Shown: positions 7,599-17,569, counted from the stretch's first letter. The stretch is DNA of 64,000 nucleotides from an uncultured Dorea sp. (GCA_910580235.1 CAJTVU010000003.1:186001-250000); one strand, 5' to 3'. Notes: generated from the sequence alone by a model not told the origin. Made by a program: numbers and translations.

Positions 7599-8894
7599 TT
7601 AATCCTCCGGGTTTTCTTCTGCATTTCCGATAGCTTCCTGGACCAGCTCTTCCGTAGGGCCTTCCGCGCCTACGATCGTGTCCCATATCTCTCGCACATC
7701 TTCTACGCACTCTATGTATAGCTGCGCCAGGACGTTAATCTGAAGCCCCAGCTCCTCTGCCAATGGCTTAATCTCATTCCACTCTGCTCTCTCGTAGCAA
7801 AGAATGAGCTTATACAGCTTTCCTGCATCACCCTCCTGAGAGATAAGCGCCTGCTTAACCTCGTCTGCGATTGGGATCTCTGTCAGGATATCTTCCAGCG
7901 TAGCGTCGATCATATACTCCAACGTAGAGAACATTCCAAGCAGATACGCATCGGAGCTCGTAATCGGGAACTTCCTTATCTTCTTTACAAGAGCCGACGC
8001 AAAGTTCGCCCGCAGGAAAGAAGTCCTCAGCATCTCTTCAGATGCGTTCTCGCCCTCTTTAAAGCTAAGCAGATATACCCACTGCTTAATCTGGCTTATG
8101 CCGACGCGCACGATCGCCTGGCGTATAGAAGCTGTCTGATGGCGTACAGCAAAGTATGCAGAATTGGCCATCTTAAGAATAGCATAAGTAAGCGCTACAT
8201 CACGGCTTATAATCTGCTCCAGCAGCTCCACATCCGGTTCTTCCTTCGTCACTTCCACGATCAGCTGATACAAGTTCCCCTGCATATACTCCAGCTTGCT
8301 TGTCTTCGTGATCATAGCGTCGGAAATATAATTTCCCTCCACGTAATCCACTTTCAGCTCTTTGGCGTAATCGTAAATCTGTCGGCTGTTTACGCCAGTG
8401 GCAATGAATTCTTTCTGGAATCCGTGGGCCATCTCAACAATATTTTCCAAAGAGCGCCGATTCTCCTCTGACATTTTATCCGAAATATCTATCTTAATAT
8501 AATCTGCAAATTCCAACATGCTGAAATATTTCGGGGTAAACTGAAAATCATTGATAGCAAAACGGTATCCGTCCTTTCTATACTTCCCAATCAATATAGA
8601 AGCCAACGGGTGGATTACAATATTGTCCTCAATCTGTATTACGATCTTATCTTTGTCGAAAAGCTTCGGCGTATTCCGAAACAGCAGGGACGGCGTAAAT
8701 GTCATGAATGTACATCTCTCATGAAAAATCCTCGTGGAATTCTCGGACAGGAATGCCGTAATCGCATTTGCCGCTATACTGTCGGAACTGGGATTATATA
8801 AACTGTCCTCGTCACTTTGGATTACAAGCTCGTACCCTACGATTGAATCTGTCTTCTGCTCTTTGATTGCCTGTCTAACAACACACTTATCCAT
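7599..8894 (-). CDS. EAL-like/HDOD signalling protein (YuxH type), EAL motif lost
   Basis: 431 residues. The N-terminal half (to about 195) has the shape of an EAL domain (VGYELVIQSDED, YRFAINDFQF, ADYIKIDIS), but the EAL triad is replaced by YELV and metal ligands appear missing, so c-di-GMP hydrolysis is unlikely. The C-terminal half is an HDOD domain (ISRDVALTYAILKMANSAYF, IRQAIVRVGISQIKQW; PF08668), a non-hydrolytic HD-like fold. It overlaps cheV by 8 bp and is the last gene of the flagellar operon. A scaffold or c-di-GMP-sensing role in motility is likely. Confidence 0.85.
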   Translation of the reverse strand: MDKCVVRQAIKEQKTDSIVGYELVIQSDEDSLYNPSSDSIAANAITAFLSENSTRIFHERCTFMTFTPSLLFRNTPKLFDKDKIVIQIEDNIVIHPLASILIGKYRKDGYRFAINDFQFTPKYFSMLEFADYIKIDISDKMSEENRRSLENIVEMAHGFQKEFIATGVNSRQIYDYAKELKVDYVEGNYISDAMITKTSKLEYMQGNLYQLIVEVTKEEPDVELLEQIISRDVALTYAILKMANSAYFAVRHQTASIRQAIVRVGISQIKQWVYLLSFKEGENASEEMLRTSFLRANFASALVKKIRKFPITSSDAYLLGMFSTLEYMIDATLEDILTEIPIADEVKQALISQEGDAGKLYKLILCYERAEWNEIKPLAEELGLQINVLAQLYIECVEDVREIWDTIVGAEGPTEELVQEAIGNAEENPED

Positions 8895-9810
8895 ACTGTC
8901 TCTCTTTCCTCTCTAACAAACTATCCATAACTTCTACAAGGTGTCCGATCTCCGGTTTGGATAACTGTTCATCCGCCCCAAGCTTCTTACCTTTAATCTG
9001 CATCTCCGCATTAATGAGAGATGAAAAGATAATAATCGGTATCCTCTTCATCTTCGCATCGTCCTTCACCAGCTTGGTCAGGCGATGCCCATCCATCTCC
9101 GGCATCTCGATGTCTGTGATGAGAAGGCCTGCCTTATCATCGAAGTCACTGTCATCTCTTATCTGCGTCAGGTAATCCCACGCTTCTCTTCCATTGTTAA
9201 AAGCTGTGATATTCTTATATCCTGCACGGATTAAAGAGTCTTTAATCATCTTCGCCAGAAGGATGGAATCTTCTGCCAGGAGGATCTTATAATTCCTGTC
9301 CTCACGCTCGCCGAGCTTGTCAATCTCTTCTACCTGGATGCCCGTCTCCGGTGCGATCTCCGCTACGATCTTCTCAAAATCAAGAATCGTAACCAACTGC
9401 TTGCCGCACTGTGCGATTCCGGTAGCCACGCCCTTCTCCCCATGGCTGATCGTATTATCCGGCTTCTGGATATCTTCCCACGATATCCTGCTTATGCCCA
9501 CTACCGTATGCACGCGGAACGCAATATGCATCTTGTTGAAATTCGTGATAATAAACAGGTTCCTGTCATGTATATCGCTTGTCTGTCCCGTCAGATATTT
9601 TGGCAGGTCAATTACTGTCATAAGGATATCCCTCGGTTTGAAGATACCCTCGACCGCATCATGCGAGTGGGGGACAGGCTTTACTTTGTCAGCCATCATA
9701 ATCTCCCGCACTTTCGCCACATTAATCCCATACAGCTCGCCGAATATCGTAAACTGCATGATCTCAATCTCGTTCGTTCCGGATTCCAATAAAATCTCTG
9801 TATCAGCCAT
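8887..9810 (-). CDS. cheV: Chemotaxis coupling protein CheV (CheW-receiver fusion)
   Basis: 307 residues: a CheW-like domain (about 15-155; EIMQFTIFGELYGINVAKV, VIDLPKYL) then a response-regulator receiver (about 172-300) with acidic pocket LLAEDS and phospho-acceptor Asp233 in ITDIEMPEMDG. CheV couples receptors to CheA, and its phosphorylation by CheA adapts the signal. CheA, CheW, CheB and CheR are absent from this window, so they must be encoded elsewhere. The gene is separated from cheD by about 75 bp without an obvious terminator. Confidence 0.93.
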   Translation of the reverse strand: MADTEILLESGTNEIEIMQFTIFGELYGINVAKVREIMMADKVKPVPHSHDAVEGIFKPRDILMTVIDLPKYLTGQTSDIHDRNLFIITNFNKMHIAFRVHTVVGISRISWEDIQKPDNTISHGEKGVATGIAQCGKQLVTILDFEKIVAEIAPETGIQVEEIDKLGEREDRNYKILLAEDSILLAKMIKDSLIRAGYKNITAFNNGREAWDYLTQIRDDSDFDDKAGLLITDIEMPEMDGHRLTKLVKDDAKMKRIPIIIFSSLINAEMQIKGKKLGADEQLSKPEIGHLVEVMDSLLERKERQYG

Positions 9811-9884
9811 TGCACACTCTCCTTTACCTTCTCTTTTATCCTCTTATTTTATGTATCGCCATAAAATCGTCTATAGATAACTCT

Positions 9885-10370
9885 TTAAATCGTGCGTTCT
9901 GCTTTTCCTACTGTACGCACCTTAACAACGCCGGTCGCCACGTCGATCAGCATCGTCCTGGCATAATTAGAACCGGTATCTTCGCCAGATACCCGAAGCC
10001 CCTCCGCCTGCAGTACCTTCTTCACCATATTCGTATTCCGCTCGCCTATATTCCCAAGGCCTCCCGGTCCTTTCATCTCGAACATTTTTGCGCCGCCTGC
10101 TATCTTGCACACAAGCCTTCCTTTCACTGCGCCGAACGCCGTTATTTTGCGAAGCGTCTCCCGGATCCCGGAATCTGCGAATTTGTAGATATTCGCATCG
10201 CTCATCTGATTCCTCTCCGGCAGCATAATGTGAAGGAGCGCTCCCAATTTTATCATGGGGTCGTAGAAAGAGATCCCGATACAAGAGCCAAGGGCATACG
10301 TGATCAATATCCCCTCCTGTCTTGTAATCTTCATGTCCGCGATCCCTACAGATATCTGTTTACCAGCCAT
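9885..10370 (-). CDS. cheD: Chemoreceptor glutamine deamidase CheD
   Basis: 161 residues. Catalytic Cys30 in ITYALGSCIGISFYDP and His47 in GALLHIMLPER match the CheD family (PF03975), which deamidates glutamines on chemoreceptors. CheD also binds CheC and boosts its phosphatase activity, so adjacency to cheC (2-bp gap) fits a working pair. The ATG start is supported by the family N-terminus (VGIADMKITRQEGILITYAL). Confidence 0.93.
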   Translation of the reverse strand: MAGKQISVGIADMKITRQEGILITYALGSCIGISFYDPMIKLGALLHIMLPERNQMSDANIYKFADSGIRETLRKITAFGAVKGRLVCKIAGGAKMFEMKGPGGLGNIGERNTNMVKKVLQAEGLRVSGEDTGSNYARTMLIDVATGVVKVRTVGKAERTI

Positions 10371-10372
10371 TC

Positions 10373-10993
10373 TTACACAACTCCTAATTTTCTCATAAGA
10401 ACATTAAGCGATTCCACATCCGGCAAGAGAAGCATATCGCTGTCCAGTTCTCTTCCTTCTATCTTGAATTTGCCTGTTATCATCATAATCCTGTCAGAGT
10501 TCAGCCCCAGCATGGCCATAGGAAGGCTTAGGATCCCTCCCAGCATATTGACTGCCATCTGCGGCACAGACAAGGTCACGTTCACATTCGTAAGAGAAGA
10601 TAATGCGTTGATATACGAGGAAATCATAATATTCCCTATCTCTGTCAGCACGGATGTCTCAATCTCTTGCATATTAAGGAAGTCCACCTCCGGCTGCCCC
10701 GTCACACGGAAGATTATCTCGTCAGAAAATTCTTTGCTCAGAATGAAAAGCATAATTCCCTGAATCTCTCCCGACATCTCCACAAGTATAGCGGCGACTA
10801 CGTCCTCCGGGTTCCCCAGATGTCCCAGCGCCTCGTTGAATTCCAGAATCTCCACTTTCGGAAGAGGCATCTTTACTTCTGCCGAAAGCAGGCTGGACAG
10901 AGCCGTAGCTGCATTCCCATTCCCGATGCTCCCAATCTCCTTTATGATGTCCAGCTCCATCTCGTTCATCTCTTCATATTTGTTAATTGACAT
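10373..10993 (-). CDS. cheC: CheY-P phosphatase CheC
   Basis: 206 residues of the CheC/CheX/FliY fold. The family has two E-x-x-N active sites. Here the second (EIGNIMISSYINAL, Glu118/Asn121) is intact. The first reads EIGSIGNGNAA, with Ser22 where Asn is expected, so one site may be impaired. CheC dephosphorylates CheY-P and is regulated through CheD. It lies in the operon right after flgG. Confidence 0.9.
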   Translation of the reverse strand: MSINKYEEMNEMELDIIKEIGSIGNGNAATALSSLLSAEVKMPLPKVEILEFNEALGHLGNPEDVVAAILVEMSGEIQGIMLFILSKEFSDEIIFRVTGQPEVDFLNMQEIETSVLTEIGNIMISSYINALSSLTNVNVTLSVPQMAVNMLGGILSLPMAMLGLNSDRIMMITGKFKIEGRELDSDMLLLPDVESLNVLMRKLGVV

Positions 10994-11004
10994 ACACTAC
11001 CTCG

Positions 11005-11715
11005 CTATTGCCTCAATCCATTAATCGTAGTTACAATCTCGTCCGACGTCGTCACCATTCTAAGCGCATAAGAGTATGCCCGCTGGCTCTCGATCACTCT
11101 CGTAATCTCATCCGCCACGTTTACGCCTGACATTTCAAGCGCGTGATCCACAACATTCGCATCTTCGATCAGATAAGGAAGGCCATTCTTTGCTACCGGC
11201 TGAAACTCATTATTGCCCACGCTCTGCATGCCATCCAGTATATTAAAACCGTACACCCCGACCTGTCCGCTCAGCTCTCCGTCCGTCACCCGGATCCAGT
11301 TCCGGTTCCTGTCTAAGACAAGATTCCCACTGTCATTTACAAGATAATACTGGTTCCCGCGAAGAGACAGGCTGAAATGCCCGTTCCTTGAGTATGTGAT
11401 CGCCCCATCCTGCGGGCTCTGCAGCATGAAGAAGCCTTCTCCGGTAATGGCGTAGTCATATTCCCCTTCTGTAGTCATAAACCCGTTCGGATCGAAGTTC
11501 GTATCCGTCTTCTCGACCACGACTCCCGTGCCTGCTTTAAGCGGAGTCTCCTGGCCATAAATATTATTCAGATTATAGTACATAAGGTCTGAAAAAACTG
11601 CCGCTTTCGCTTTATATCCATAGTTATTGGCATTGGCCATGTTGTTGGCCACGACATTCATCTTCTTCTGCTGTTCGATGGCGCCTCTTGCAGCTGTGTA
11701 AAATGAAGTGTACAT
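11005..11715 (-). CDS. flgG: Flagellar rod/basal-body protein of the FlgG family
   Basis: 236 residues with an N-terminal rod motif (FYTAARGAIEQQKKMNVVANN, with NNMANANNYGYKAK following) and a C-terminal VADEITRVIESQRAYSYALR helix that packs with other axial proteins. It is one of two tandem FlgF/FlgG-like genes and corresponds to the FlhO/FlhP pair of Bacillus. It forms part of the distal rod. Assignment of F versus G between the two is tentative. Confidence 0.82.
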   Translation of the reverse strand: MYTSFYTAARGAIEQQKKMNVVANNMANANNYGYKAKAAVFSDLMYYNLNNIYGQETPLKAGTGVVVEKTDTNFDPNGFMTTEGEYDYAITGEGFFMLQSPQDGAITYSRNGHFSLSLRGNQYYLVNDSGNLVLDRNRNWIRVTDGELSGQVGVYGFNILDGMQSVGNNEFQPVAKNGLPYLIEDANVVDHALEMSGVNVADEITRVIESQRAYSYALRMVTTSDEIVTTINGLRQ

Positions 11716-11739
11716 AATGTTCTCCTTCCCCCTGTCTTA

Positions 11740-12483
11740 TTATGCTATAGTGCCTATCTGCGACATCCTGCTCGTCAGCTGGTCATACATGCGAAGCACT
11801 TGAGCCGCGCTCTGGAGGGCCCTCTGTCCGCTCATCATAGCCGTCATCTCATCAACCATTGACACGTTAGAGTCCTCAATGTACTTCTGCGTCACTGAAG
11901 CCCCCTGCGCCGCCTGCGCCTGTCCGTCTGCCCGGAACATGCCGCCCGAGATCTTTGTAAGCTGGTTATAATCTGCAAAATCTACGATCTGCAGCGTCCC
12001 GTAATATTGGCCAGTCTCTGTTGACGTAATAGCCCCGTTCTTATTGATGCTTACTTTGTCCGTCGGCAGCTGGATCGGCCCGTTCAGTCCCATAACGCGC
12101 CCAAACCCCTGAAGGATCAGATATCCCTGATTATCCAGATTAAAAGATCCGTTCCTCGTATATACGACTCCGTCCGACGTCTGGATCGTAAAGAATCCGT
12201 TTCCGGAAAGCCCTACATCGAGGCTTCCTCCCGTCTCCCTTAATCCTCCCTCTGTATAGTCCGTAACCCTCTCGTCCGCCAGGGCCATACGGGACACTGT
12301 CCCTACCGGCGTCTTGCCCGCCCTGTCGTAACGATATATCAATTCTTCCCGGAAAGTGCTCATCATAAGATCATCGGCCTTATAGCCCGGTGTGGACACA
12401 TTAGACATGTTATTACTAATAATATTCATGTTCCGGTTCTGTGTCACCATAGTAGAAGTCAGATCATAAAATCCTTGAAACAT
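11740..12483 (-). CDS. flgF: Flagellar rod/basal-body protein of the FlgF/FlgG family
   Basis: 247 residues from the ATG at 12483, which follows GGGAG by 7 bases. An upstream in-frame ATG lacks such a site and would add a non-family extension. N-terminal MFQGFYDLTSTMVTQNRNM and NNMSNVSTPGYKADD and C-terminal MVDEMTAMMSGQRALQSAAQ are typical axial-protein ends. It overlaps the end of the sigma-factor gene by 20 bp, suggesting coupled translation. Confidence 0.82.
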   Translation of the reverse strand: MFQGFYDLTSTMVTQNRNMNIISNNMSNVSTPGYKADDLMMSTFREELIYRYDRAGKTPVGTVSRMALADERVTDYTEGGLRETGGSLDVGLSGNGFFTIQTSDGVVYTRNGSFNLDNQGYLILQGFGRVMGLNGPIQLPTDKVSINKNGAITSTETGQYYGTLQIVDFADYNQLTKISGGMFRADGQAQAAQGASVTQKYIEDSNVSMVDEMTAMMSGQRALQSAAQVLRMYDQLTSRMSQIGTIA

Positions 12484-13273
12484 CTTTTCTCTCCCTTTCC
12501 TCGTTGAATTTCTCCATATACTTTTTAAGCTTCCTGATCGCATTCGTATGGATCTGCGATACCCTCGGCTCGCTCACCTCAAGTACCTCCGCGATCTGTC
12601 TCATATTCAGCTCGTCGATATAATACAGCGAGACGACCAGCTGCTCGTTCTCTTTGAGCTGGCCTATCCCCTCTGCCAGCACTTCCATGACCTCTTTCTG
12701 AAGGAATCGGTTCTCTGGCTGCTCGCCTTCATCTCCCTGGGGCACCTGGATCTTGCCCTTGCTCTCCTGAGCCTCCGCCAGCACCATATCCAGCGACAGG
12801 ACATTGAACAGCGCAGCTTTCCGCATCGTCTCCTGATACCGTTCGGGCGTGATGTTCAGATATTGTATCACTTCCTGTGTTGAAGGATAGCGCCCAAGTC
12901 TATTATATAACGTTGTGACTGCTTCTTCAATATCTCTTGTGTTCTTTCTTGTACTTCTTGGAACCCAATCCTGTTTTCTCGCGATATCGATAATCATTCC
13001 TTTGATCCGCTTCGAGATATAAGTCTCAAACTTCACATTCTTATCGGGGTCAAACTTATCGATCGCAGACATGATCGCGATCACGCCTTCATTGACAATG
13101 TCGTCTACCTGAGCAAAGCTCATATAAATATCTCTCATCTGAAGAGCTATGCTCTTCACCAGATAGACATATCTCATAACAAGCTCCTGCTTAATCTCAA
13201 GGCCGCCCGTTTCCTTATACAGTTGTAAAAGCTCTTCATTAGTCTTCCCTTTGTACATTTCCTGCATATCCAT
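12464..13273 (-). CDS. sigD: RNA polymerase sigma factor for motility (SigD/FliA/WhiG)
   Basis: 269 residues with sigma region 2 (FAQVDDIVNEGVIAIMSAID), region 3 (RLGRYPSTQEVIQYLNI) and region 4 helix-turn-helix (MRQIAEVLEVSEPRVSQIHT). This sigma-28 class recognises TAAA-N(14-16)-GCCGATAT, matching the promoter found in the flagellin switch of this window. No flgM anti-sigma gene is visible here. Placement downstream of flhA means sigma-28 accumulates only after the export apparatus genes have been transcribed. Confidence 0.93.
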   Translation of the reverse strand: MDMQEMYKGKTNEELLQLYKETGGLEIKQELVMRYVYLVKSIALQMRDIYMSFAQVDDIVNEGVIAIMSAIDKFDPDKNVKFETYISKRIKGMIIDIARKQDWVPRSTRKNTRDIEEAVTTLYNRLGRYPSTQEVIQYLNITPERYQETMRKAALFNVLSLDMVLAEAQESKGKIQVPQGDEGEQPENRFLQKEVMEVLAEGIGQLKENEQLVVSLYYIDELNMRQIAEVLEVSEPRVSQIHTNAIRKLKKYMEKFNEERERKDVSRIL

Positions 13274-13303
13274 ACCGGATGCCTCACCTGCCGCCTTTGA
13301 TTC

Positions 13304-15370
13304 TTACATCGTGATATTGCCCACTGCCTGTATCTGAATATTATTATTAATTTCATTAAACGAGAGTACTGACACATTCGGGTAGAACTGCTCGATCAAG
13401 TGGTAGAAATGGACCCTCACGACCTGGCTTGTCAGAATGATCGGATCTTGGGCCAGACCGTTAAACTTCTTCACTTCCTCAGACAGCTGGGTGATGATAT
13501 TCTGCATCGTGTCCGGGCTCAGAGCCAGGTACATGCCGTGCTCTCCTGTCGTCAGGCTGGTAATGATGCTCTTCTCCAGCTCCGCGTCTAACGTTACTAC
13601 CTTCATGCTTCCACCCTCGCAGAATTTCCTCGTAATCGTGCGCTTAAGCGCGACACGTATATTCTCGGTGATGGAATCTATATCTTTCACTGTCGCTGCG
13701 GAATCGATGATCGTCTCCATGATCGTCTCCATATCTTTGATCGGGACTCCCTCTTTGAGAAGGTTCGTCAGTATCTTCTGGAAATTCCCATAGGATATAG
13801 TCGCCGGTACGAGCTCCTCTACCAATTCTGGAGCCTGCTTCCTTACATTGTCTACAAGCCTTACGATCTCCTGTCTGTTCAAGAGCTCGTGTGCATGTTT
13901 CTTCACCGTCTCAGACAGGTGCGTCAGCATGACAGAGAGAGGATCGATAACCGTATATCCATAAATCTCCGCCATCTCCTTTTTGTCCACTGTAATCCAT
14001 TTGCTCGGGATGCCATATGCCGGCTCGATCGTATCGATCCCGTCGATCTCTTTCTCAGGGCTTGGCGGCTCTAACGCCAGATAATAATCTACAAGGATCT
14101 CGCCTTTTGCTACCTCTTCTCCCTTAATCTTGATCACATACTGGTTCGTATTAAGGCTGGAGCTGTCGCGCAGCCTTATAGACGGGATGACAAGCCCCAT
14201 CTCCTGTGCATACTGCCGTCGGAAGATTACGATCCTGTCAAGCATCCTTCCGCCGCTGCTCTCATCCACAAGAGGGATCAGGCTGTACCCAAACTCCATC
14301 TCTATCGGTTCTACTGTAATCAGTGCATATACACTGTTGATATCTTTGAAGCTGTCCTGAACGGCTTCTTCCTGTTCCCGGCCTGCCGCCGCTTCCATTT
14401 CTGCCGCCTGCCTGCTCACTTCAGCCATATCGCCCATACGGCGTATCAGCCACCAGCCGCCCAGCATAAGCGCAAGCGACACGACTGCCAGCTGGAACTT
14501 AGGCATTCCCGGTATGAGAAGCAGTACCGCCAGCACTCCGCCGGTCATCATGATCGCCTTTGGCTGGGCCGTAAACTGCCTGGACGCATCCTCGTTCAGG
14601 CTTCCGTCCGAAACGGCGCGGGTCACGACCATGCCGGTCGCCGTCGAGATGAGAAGCGCCGGGATCTGTGATACAAGGCCGTCGCCGACTGTAGCGATAG
14701 AGTAGACCGACAGCACTTCTGTAAAAGCCATCCCTCCCTGGACCATACCGATGACAGTACCTCCGATAAAATTGACCGCGGTGATGATCAGAGACATGAC
14801 CGCATCACCTTTTACGATCTTGGTGGCACCGTCCATGGAGCCGTAGAAGTCCGCTTCCTTCTGTATCTTGTAACGCCTTTCTCTTGCTTCCTGCTCAGTG
14901 ATCAGGCCGCTTCCCAGGTCTGCGTCGATCGCCATCTGCTTTCCAGGCATCGCATCCAGCGTGAACCTGGCTGCAACTTCAGCCACACGCTCCGCGCCCT
15001 TCGTAATAACGATGAACTGCACAAGAACGATAATAAGGAAAATAACAACGCCGACTACTACGTTTCCCTGGAGGACGAAATCTCCCATGGACTGGATGAC
15101 CGCCCCGGAATTACCAGAATTGCCGAGAATGTTCCTCGTCGTGGAAATGTTGATCCCGATACGGAACAGCGTGGTAATCAAAAGCATCGACGGGAAAATG
15201 GAAAATTCCAGCGGCTCTTTGATATTCATGCTGATCAGCAGAATAACCAGGGATATGGCGATGTTAAGAATAATCATAACATCAATCAAAAATGTATTCA
15301 GTGGTATTATAAGAAGCAGCACGATCATAACAACAACGAGCGCCACTGCGTTATTCAGTATCCGTTTCAT
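13304..15370 (-). CDS. flhA: Flagellar export gate protein FlhA
   Basis: 688 residues: a membrane half with about eight helices (VALVVVMIVLLLIIPL; LLLITTLFRIGINISTTR), the conserved FHIPEP-type cytoplasmic loop (GAERVAEVAARFTLDAMPGK, MAIDADL) and a large cytoplasmic domain. FlhA forms the nonameric ring that receives chaperone-substrate complexes. In Bacillus flhF and flhG sit between flhA and the sigma gene. Here the gap to sigD is only 30 bp, so both are missing from the operon. Confidence 0.95.
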   Translation of the reverse strand: MKRILNNAVALVVVMIVLLLIIPLNTFLIDVMIILNIAISLVILLISMNIKEPLEFSIFPSMLLITTLFRIGINISTTRNILGNSGNSGAVIQSMGDFVLQGNVVVGVVIFLIIVLVQFIVITKGAERVAEVAARFTLDAMPGKQMAIDADLGSGLITEQEARERRYKIQKEADFYGSMDGATKIVKGDAVMSLIITAVNFIGGTVIGMVQGGMAFTEVLSVYSIATVGDGLVSQIPALLISTATGMVVTRAVSDGSLNEDASRQFTAQPKAIMMTGGVLAVLLLIPGMPKFQLAVVSLALMLGGWWLIRRMGDMAEVSRQAAEMEAAAGREQEEAVQDSFKDINSVYALITVEPIEMEFGYSLIPLVDESSGGRMLDRIVIFRRQYAQEMGLVIPSIRLRDSSSLNTNQYVIKIKGEEVAKGEILVDYYLALEPPSPEKEIDGIDTIEPAYGIPSKWITVDKKEMAEIYGYTVIDPLSVMLTHLSETVKKHAHELLNRQEIVRLVDNVRKQAPELVEELVPATISYGNFQKILTNLLKEGVPIKDMETIMETIIDSAATVKDIDSITENIRVALKRTITRKFCEGGSMKVVTLDAELEKSIITSLTTGEHGMYLALSPDTMQNIITQLSEEVKKFNGLAQDPIILTSQVVRVHFYHLIEQFYPNVSVLSFNEINNNIQIQAVGNITM

Positions 15371-15373
15371 TCT

Positions 15374-16435
15374 TTACTCCATCTTCTTGTTCATGCGGAA
15401 TACCTGAACAAGAATTTCTGCGACTACTCCATAATATTCCGCTGGGATCTCACTGTTCAGCGGGGTAGAGGCGTACAAGCCCCTGGCCAGAGGACGGTTC
15501 TCGATTACCGCGACTTCATTTTCCTCTGCGATCTCTATAATCCTAAGCGCCACCAGATCCTTACCTTTCGCCAGAAGGATCGGAGCGTTGTCATGATCAA
15601 TGTCATATTTCAGCGCTACTGCATAGTGCGTAGGGTTACGGATAATGACGTCCGCATCCGGCACTGCCTGCATCATACGGTTCCTTGCCATATTGCGCTG
15701 AAGGCTTCGGATCCGGCTTTTAATCTCCGGATTACCTTCCGTCTGCTTATACTCCTCTTTTACTTCCTGCTTCGTCATCCGGATCTGCTTTTCATAAGAA
15801 TATCTTTGATAATAATAGTCAAATCCCGCGATCGCCGCAAAGATAAGCCCTATCTTCAAAATCATGCTCATAATCTCAGACAGCGTATACACCGCGGCTG
15901 AAACAGGGTGGACATCCAACATCTGGGCCACATAGACCAGCTCATCCTGAAATATCTGGTACAGTACGACACATAAGATAATGATCTTCAGTATCGACTT
16001 GATCAATTCCACTACCTTCTTCATGGAAAAGAGGCCTCTAATGCCTTTTAATATATTCAGGTTCTTTAATTTAAATGACGCAGCCTTCTTTGAGAACAGC
16101 CACTTTGTCTGTACGCCCGTAGCCACGACAGCCAGCGCGGCGGCCACCAAAGCGACCGGAAATACACATGTGGCTATAGTCGTAGCTGCATAGATCCCGA
16201 TAGGCTTAAAATTCGCCAGCGTCGGCTCATCAAACTCAGCGATGGCAGTAATAAAATGCTGCATACTTTCCCGCAAGGTCGCATACATAAAAGGAAACAT
16301 GATCCGCAGGAAATAAAACGTCCCTAAGAGCGACACGACTGCGATTACATCCTGGCTCGAGAAGACATGGCCTTCTTTCCGTTCGTCGCGCCGCTTCTTA
16401 GAGGTGGCTTTTTCAGTTTTTTCTTCTGCCGCCAA
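15374..16435 (-). CDS. flhB: Flagellar export switch protein FlhB
   Basis: 353 residues with four membrane segments and the autocleavage motif NPTH at residues 267-270, where cleavage between Asn and Pro changes export specificity from hook to filament substrates. The N-terminus (EEKTEKATSKKRRDERKEGH) is the standard FlhB start. It lies 3 bp upstream of flhA. Confidence 0.95.
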   Translation of the reverse strand: MAAEEKTEKATSKKRRDERKEGHVFSSQDVIAVVSLLGTFYFLRIMFPFMYATLRESMQHFITAIAEFDEPTLANFKPIGIYAATTIATCVFPVALVAAALAVVATGVQTKWLFSKKAASFKLKNLNILKGIRGLFSMKKVVELIKSILKIIILCVVLYQIFQDELVYVAQMLDVHPVSAAVYTLSEIMSMILKIGLIFAAIAGFDYYYQRYSYEKQIRMTKQEVKEEYKQTEGNPEIKSRIRSLQRNMARNRMMQAVPDADVIIRNPTHYAVALKYDIDHDNAPILLAKGKDLVALRIIEIAEENEVAVIENRPLARGLYASTPLNSEIPAEYYGVVAEILVQVFRMNKKME

Positions 16436-16488
16436 CTTAGCCTCACTTCCTTTTCACGCTGTGACGTCCTCAATAATCCTGCATCTAT

Positions 16489-17256
16489 CTACAAAAATGT
16501 CACAATGCCTCTGACTGTATTTATCATCTCAGTTATGATCAGATTCACATATTCTCCCATAGGAGAGAATAAAATAATCAGAAGCATCAGACCGACAATA
16601 ATCTTAAGCTGGATATTAATTACAAATATACTGACTTGCGGTACTACTTTATTCATAATCCCGACGCCGATCTCCATCAGAAATTCTGCGGCGATGATCG
16701 GCATGGCGAACTTTATCCCCATCCCGATACATTCCAGGAAGATATCTATAATCCTCTGCGCCAGAGTCTGCGTAATAAGGATCCCCCCATAGGGTACGAT
16801 CTCCGCCGATGTGAGCAATATCCGCATCAGCGCCAGATGGCCGTCGAGAGCAAAGAACAAAAGCATATAATATGCCTGGAACAGGCTTCCCGTCACAGGT
16901 ATCTGTGCATTGCTCTGCGGATCATAGACATTGGCCATGGAAAGCCCCATCTGGAAATCTATCACGAAACCGCCAAAAGTAATAACCATGAAAAATAACT
17001 CTACAACATACCCGATCACATACCCCGCTCCAAATTCCTTGAGCAGAAGGAACGCATATTCCACCGGGCTCTCTATATCAAAAGCATCTCCCCCCGAAGA
17101 GGAGTATACTAACAATGTCAAAATAAATATAAATCCCGCTTTCACGATCGCCGGTATATTTCTCCGCCCCAGTATCGGATTGAACAGTATGAATCCTGAC
17201 ATCCGCATCAGAATGAGAGAAAATAACGTCAGATGTGCGGTATCGCTGATCAACAT
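16489..17256 (-). CDS. fliR: Flagellar export protein FliR
   Basis: 255 residues, very hydrophobic with about six membrane helices (LTLFSLILMRMSGFILFNPI; MGLSMANVYDPQSNAQIPV). It is part of the FliP5-FliQ4-FliR1 export channel in the centre of the MS ring. It is in standard order after fliQ, with a 31-bp gap. Confidence 0.93.
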   Translation of the reverse strand: MLISDTAHLTLFSLILMRMSGFILFNPILGRRNIPAIVKAGFIFILTLLVYSSSGGDAFDIESPVEYAFLLLKEFGAGYVIGYVVELFFMVITFGGFVIDFQMGLSMANVYDPQSNAQIPVTGSLFQAYYMLLFFALDGHLALMRILLTSAEIVPYGGILITQTLAQRIIDIFLECIGMGIKFAMPIIAAEFLMEIGVGIMNKVVPQVSIFVINIQLKIIVGLMLLIILFSPMGEYVNLIITEMINTVRGIVTFL

Positions 17257-17287
17257 GCCCTTTCTCCTTTACCCGGCGCTGCGTGCA

Positions 17288-17548
17288 TCATCCTTGTATC
17301 AGTTCGAATATCCTGCGTATAAAATCCTGCAGAGTCTGCAACATAGTACCGCCCGTGAGCACAAGTATGATACCGATCACCAGCAGCTTAGGCACAAAAG
17401 TAAGCGTCTGTTCATGGATCTGTGTCGCTGCCTGAAGGATGGCAATAATCACGCCTACAAGCATACTGATCACCAGCAGCGGCCCTCCCAGCTGGACGGC
17501 CAAAAAGAATACTTCCTGCATCAAAGTCGTAACTTCTCCGTTAGTCAT
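17288..17548 (-). CDS. fliQ: Flagellar export protein FliQ
   Basis: 86 residues, a two-helix membrane hairpin (VQLGGPLLVISMLVGVIIAI; LLVIGIILVLTGGTML) with the family motif AATQIHEQTL between helices. It forms part of the FliPQR channel. Confidence 0.94.
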   Translation of the reverse strand: MTNGEVTTLMQEVFFLAVQLGGPLLVISMLVGVIIAILQAATQIHEQTLTFVPKLLVIGIILVLTGGTMLQTLQDFIRRIFELIQG

Positions 17549-17569
17549 GTGTTAAGCCTCCATTTCGCG

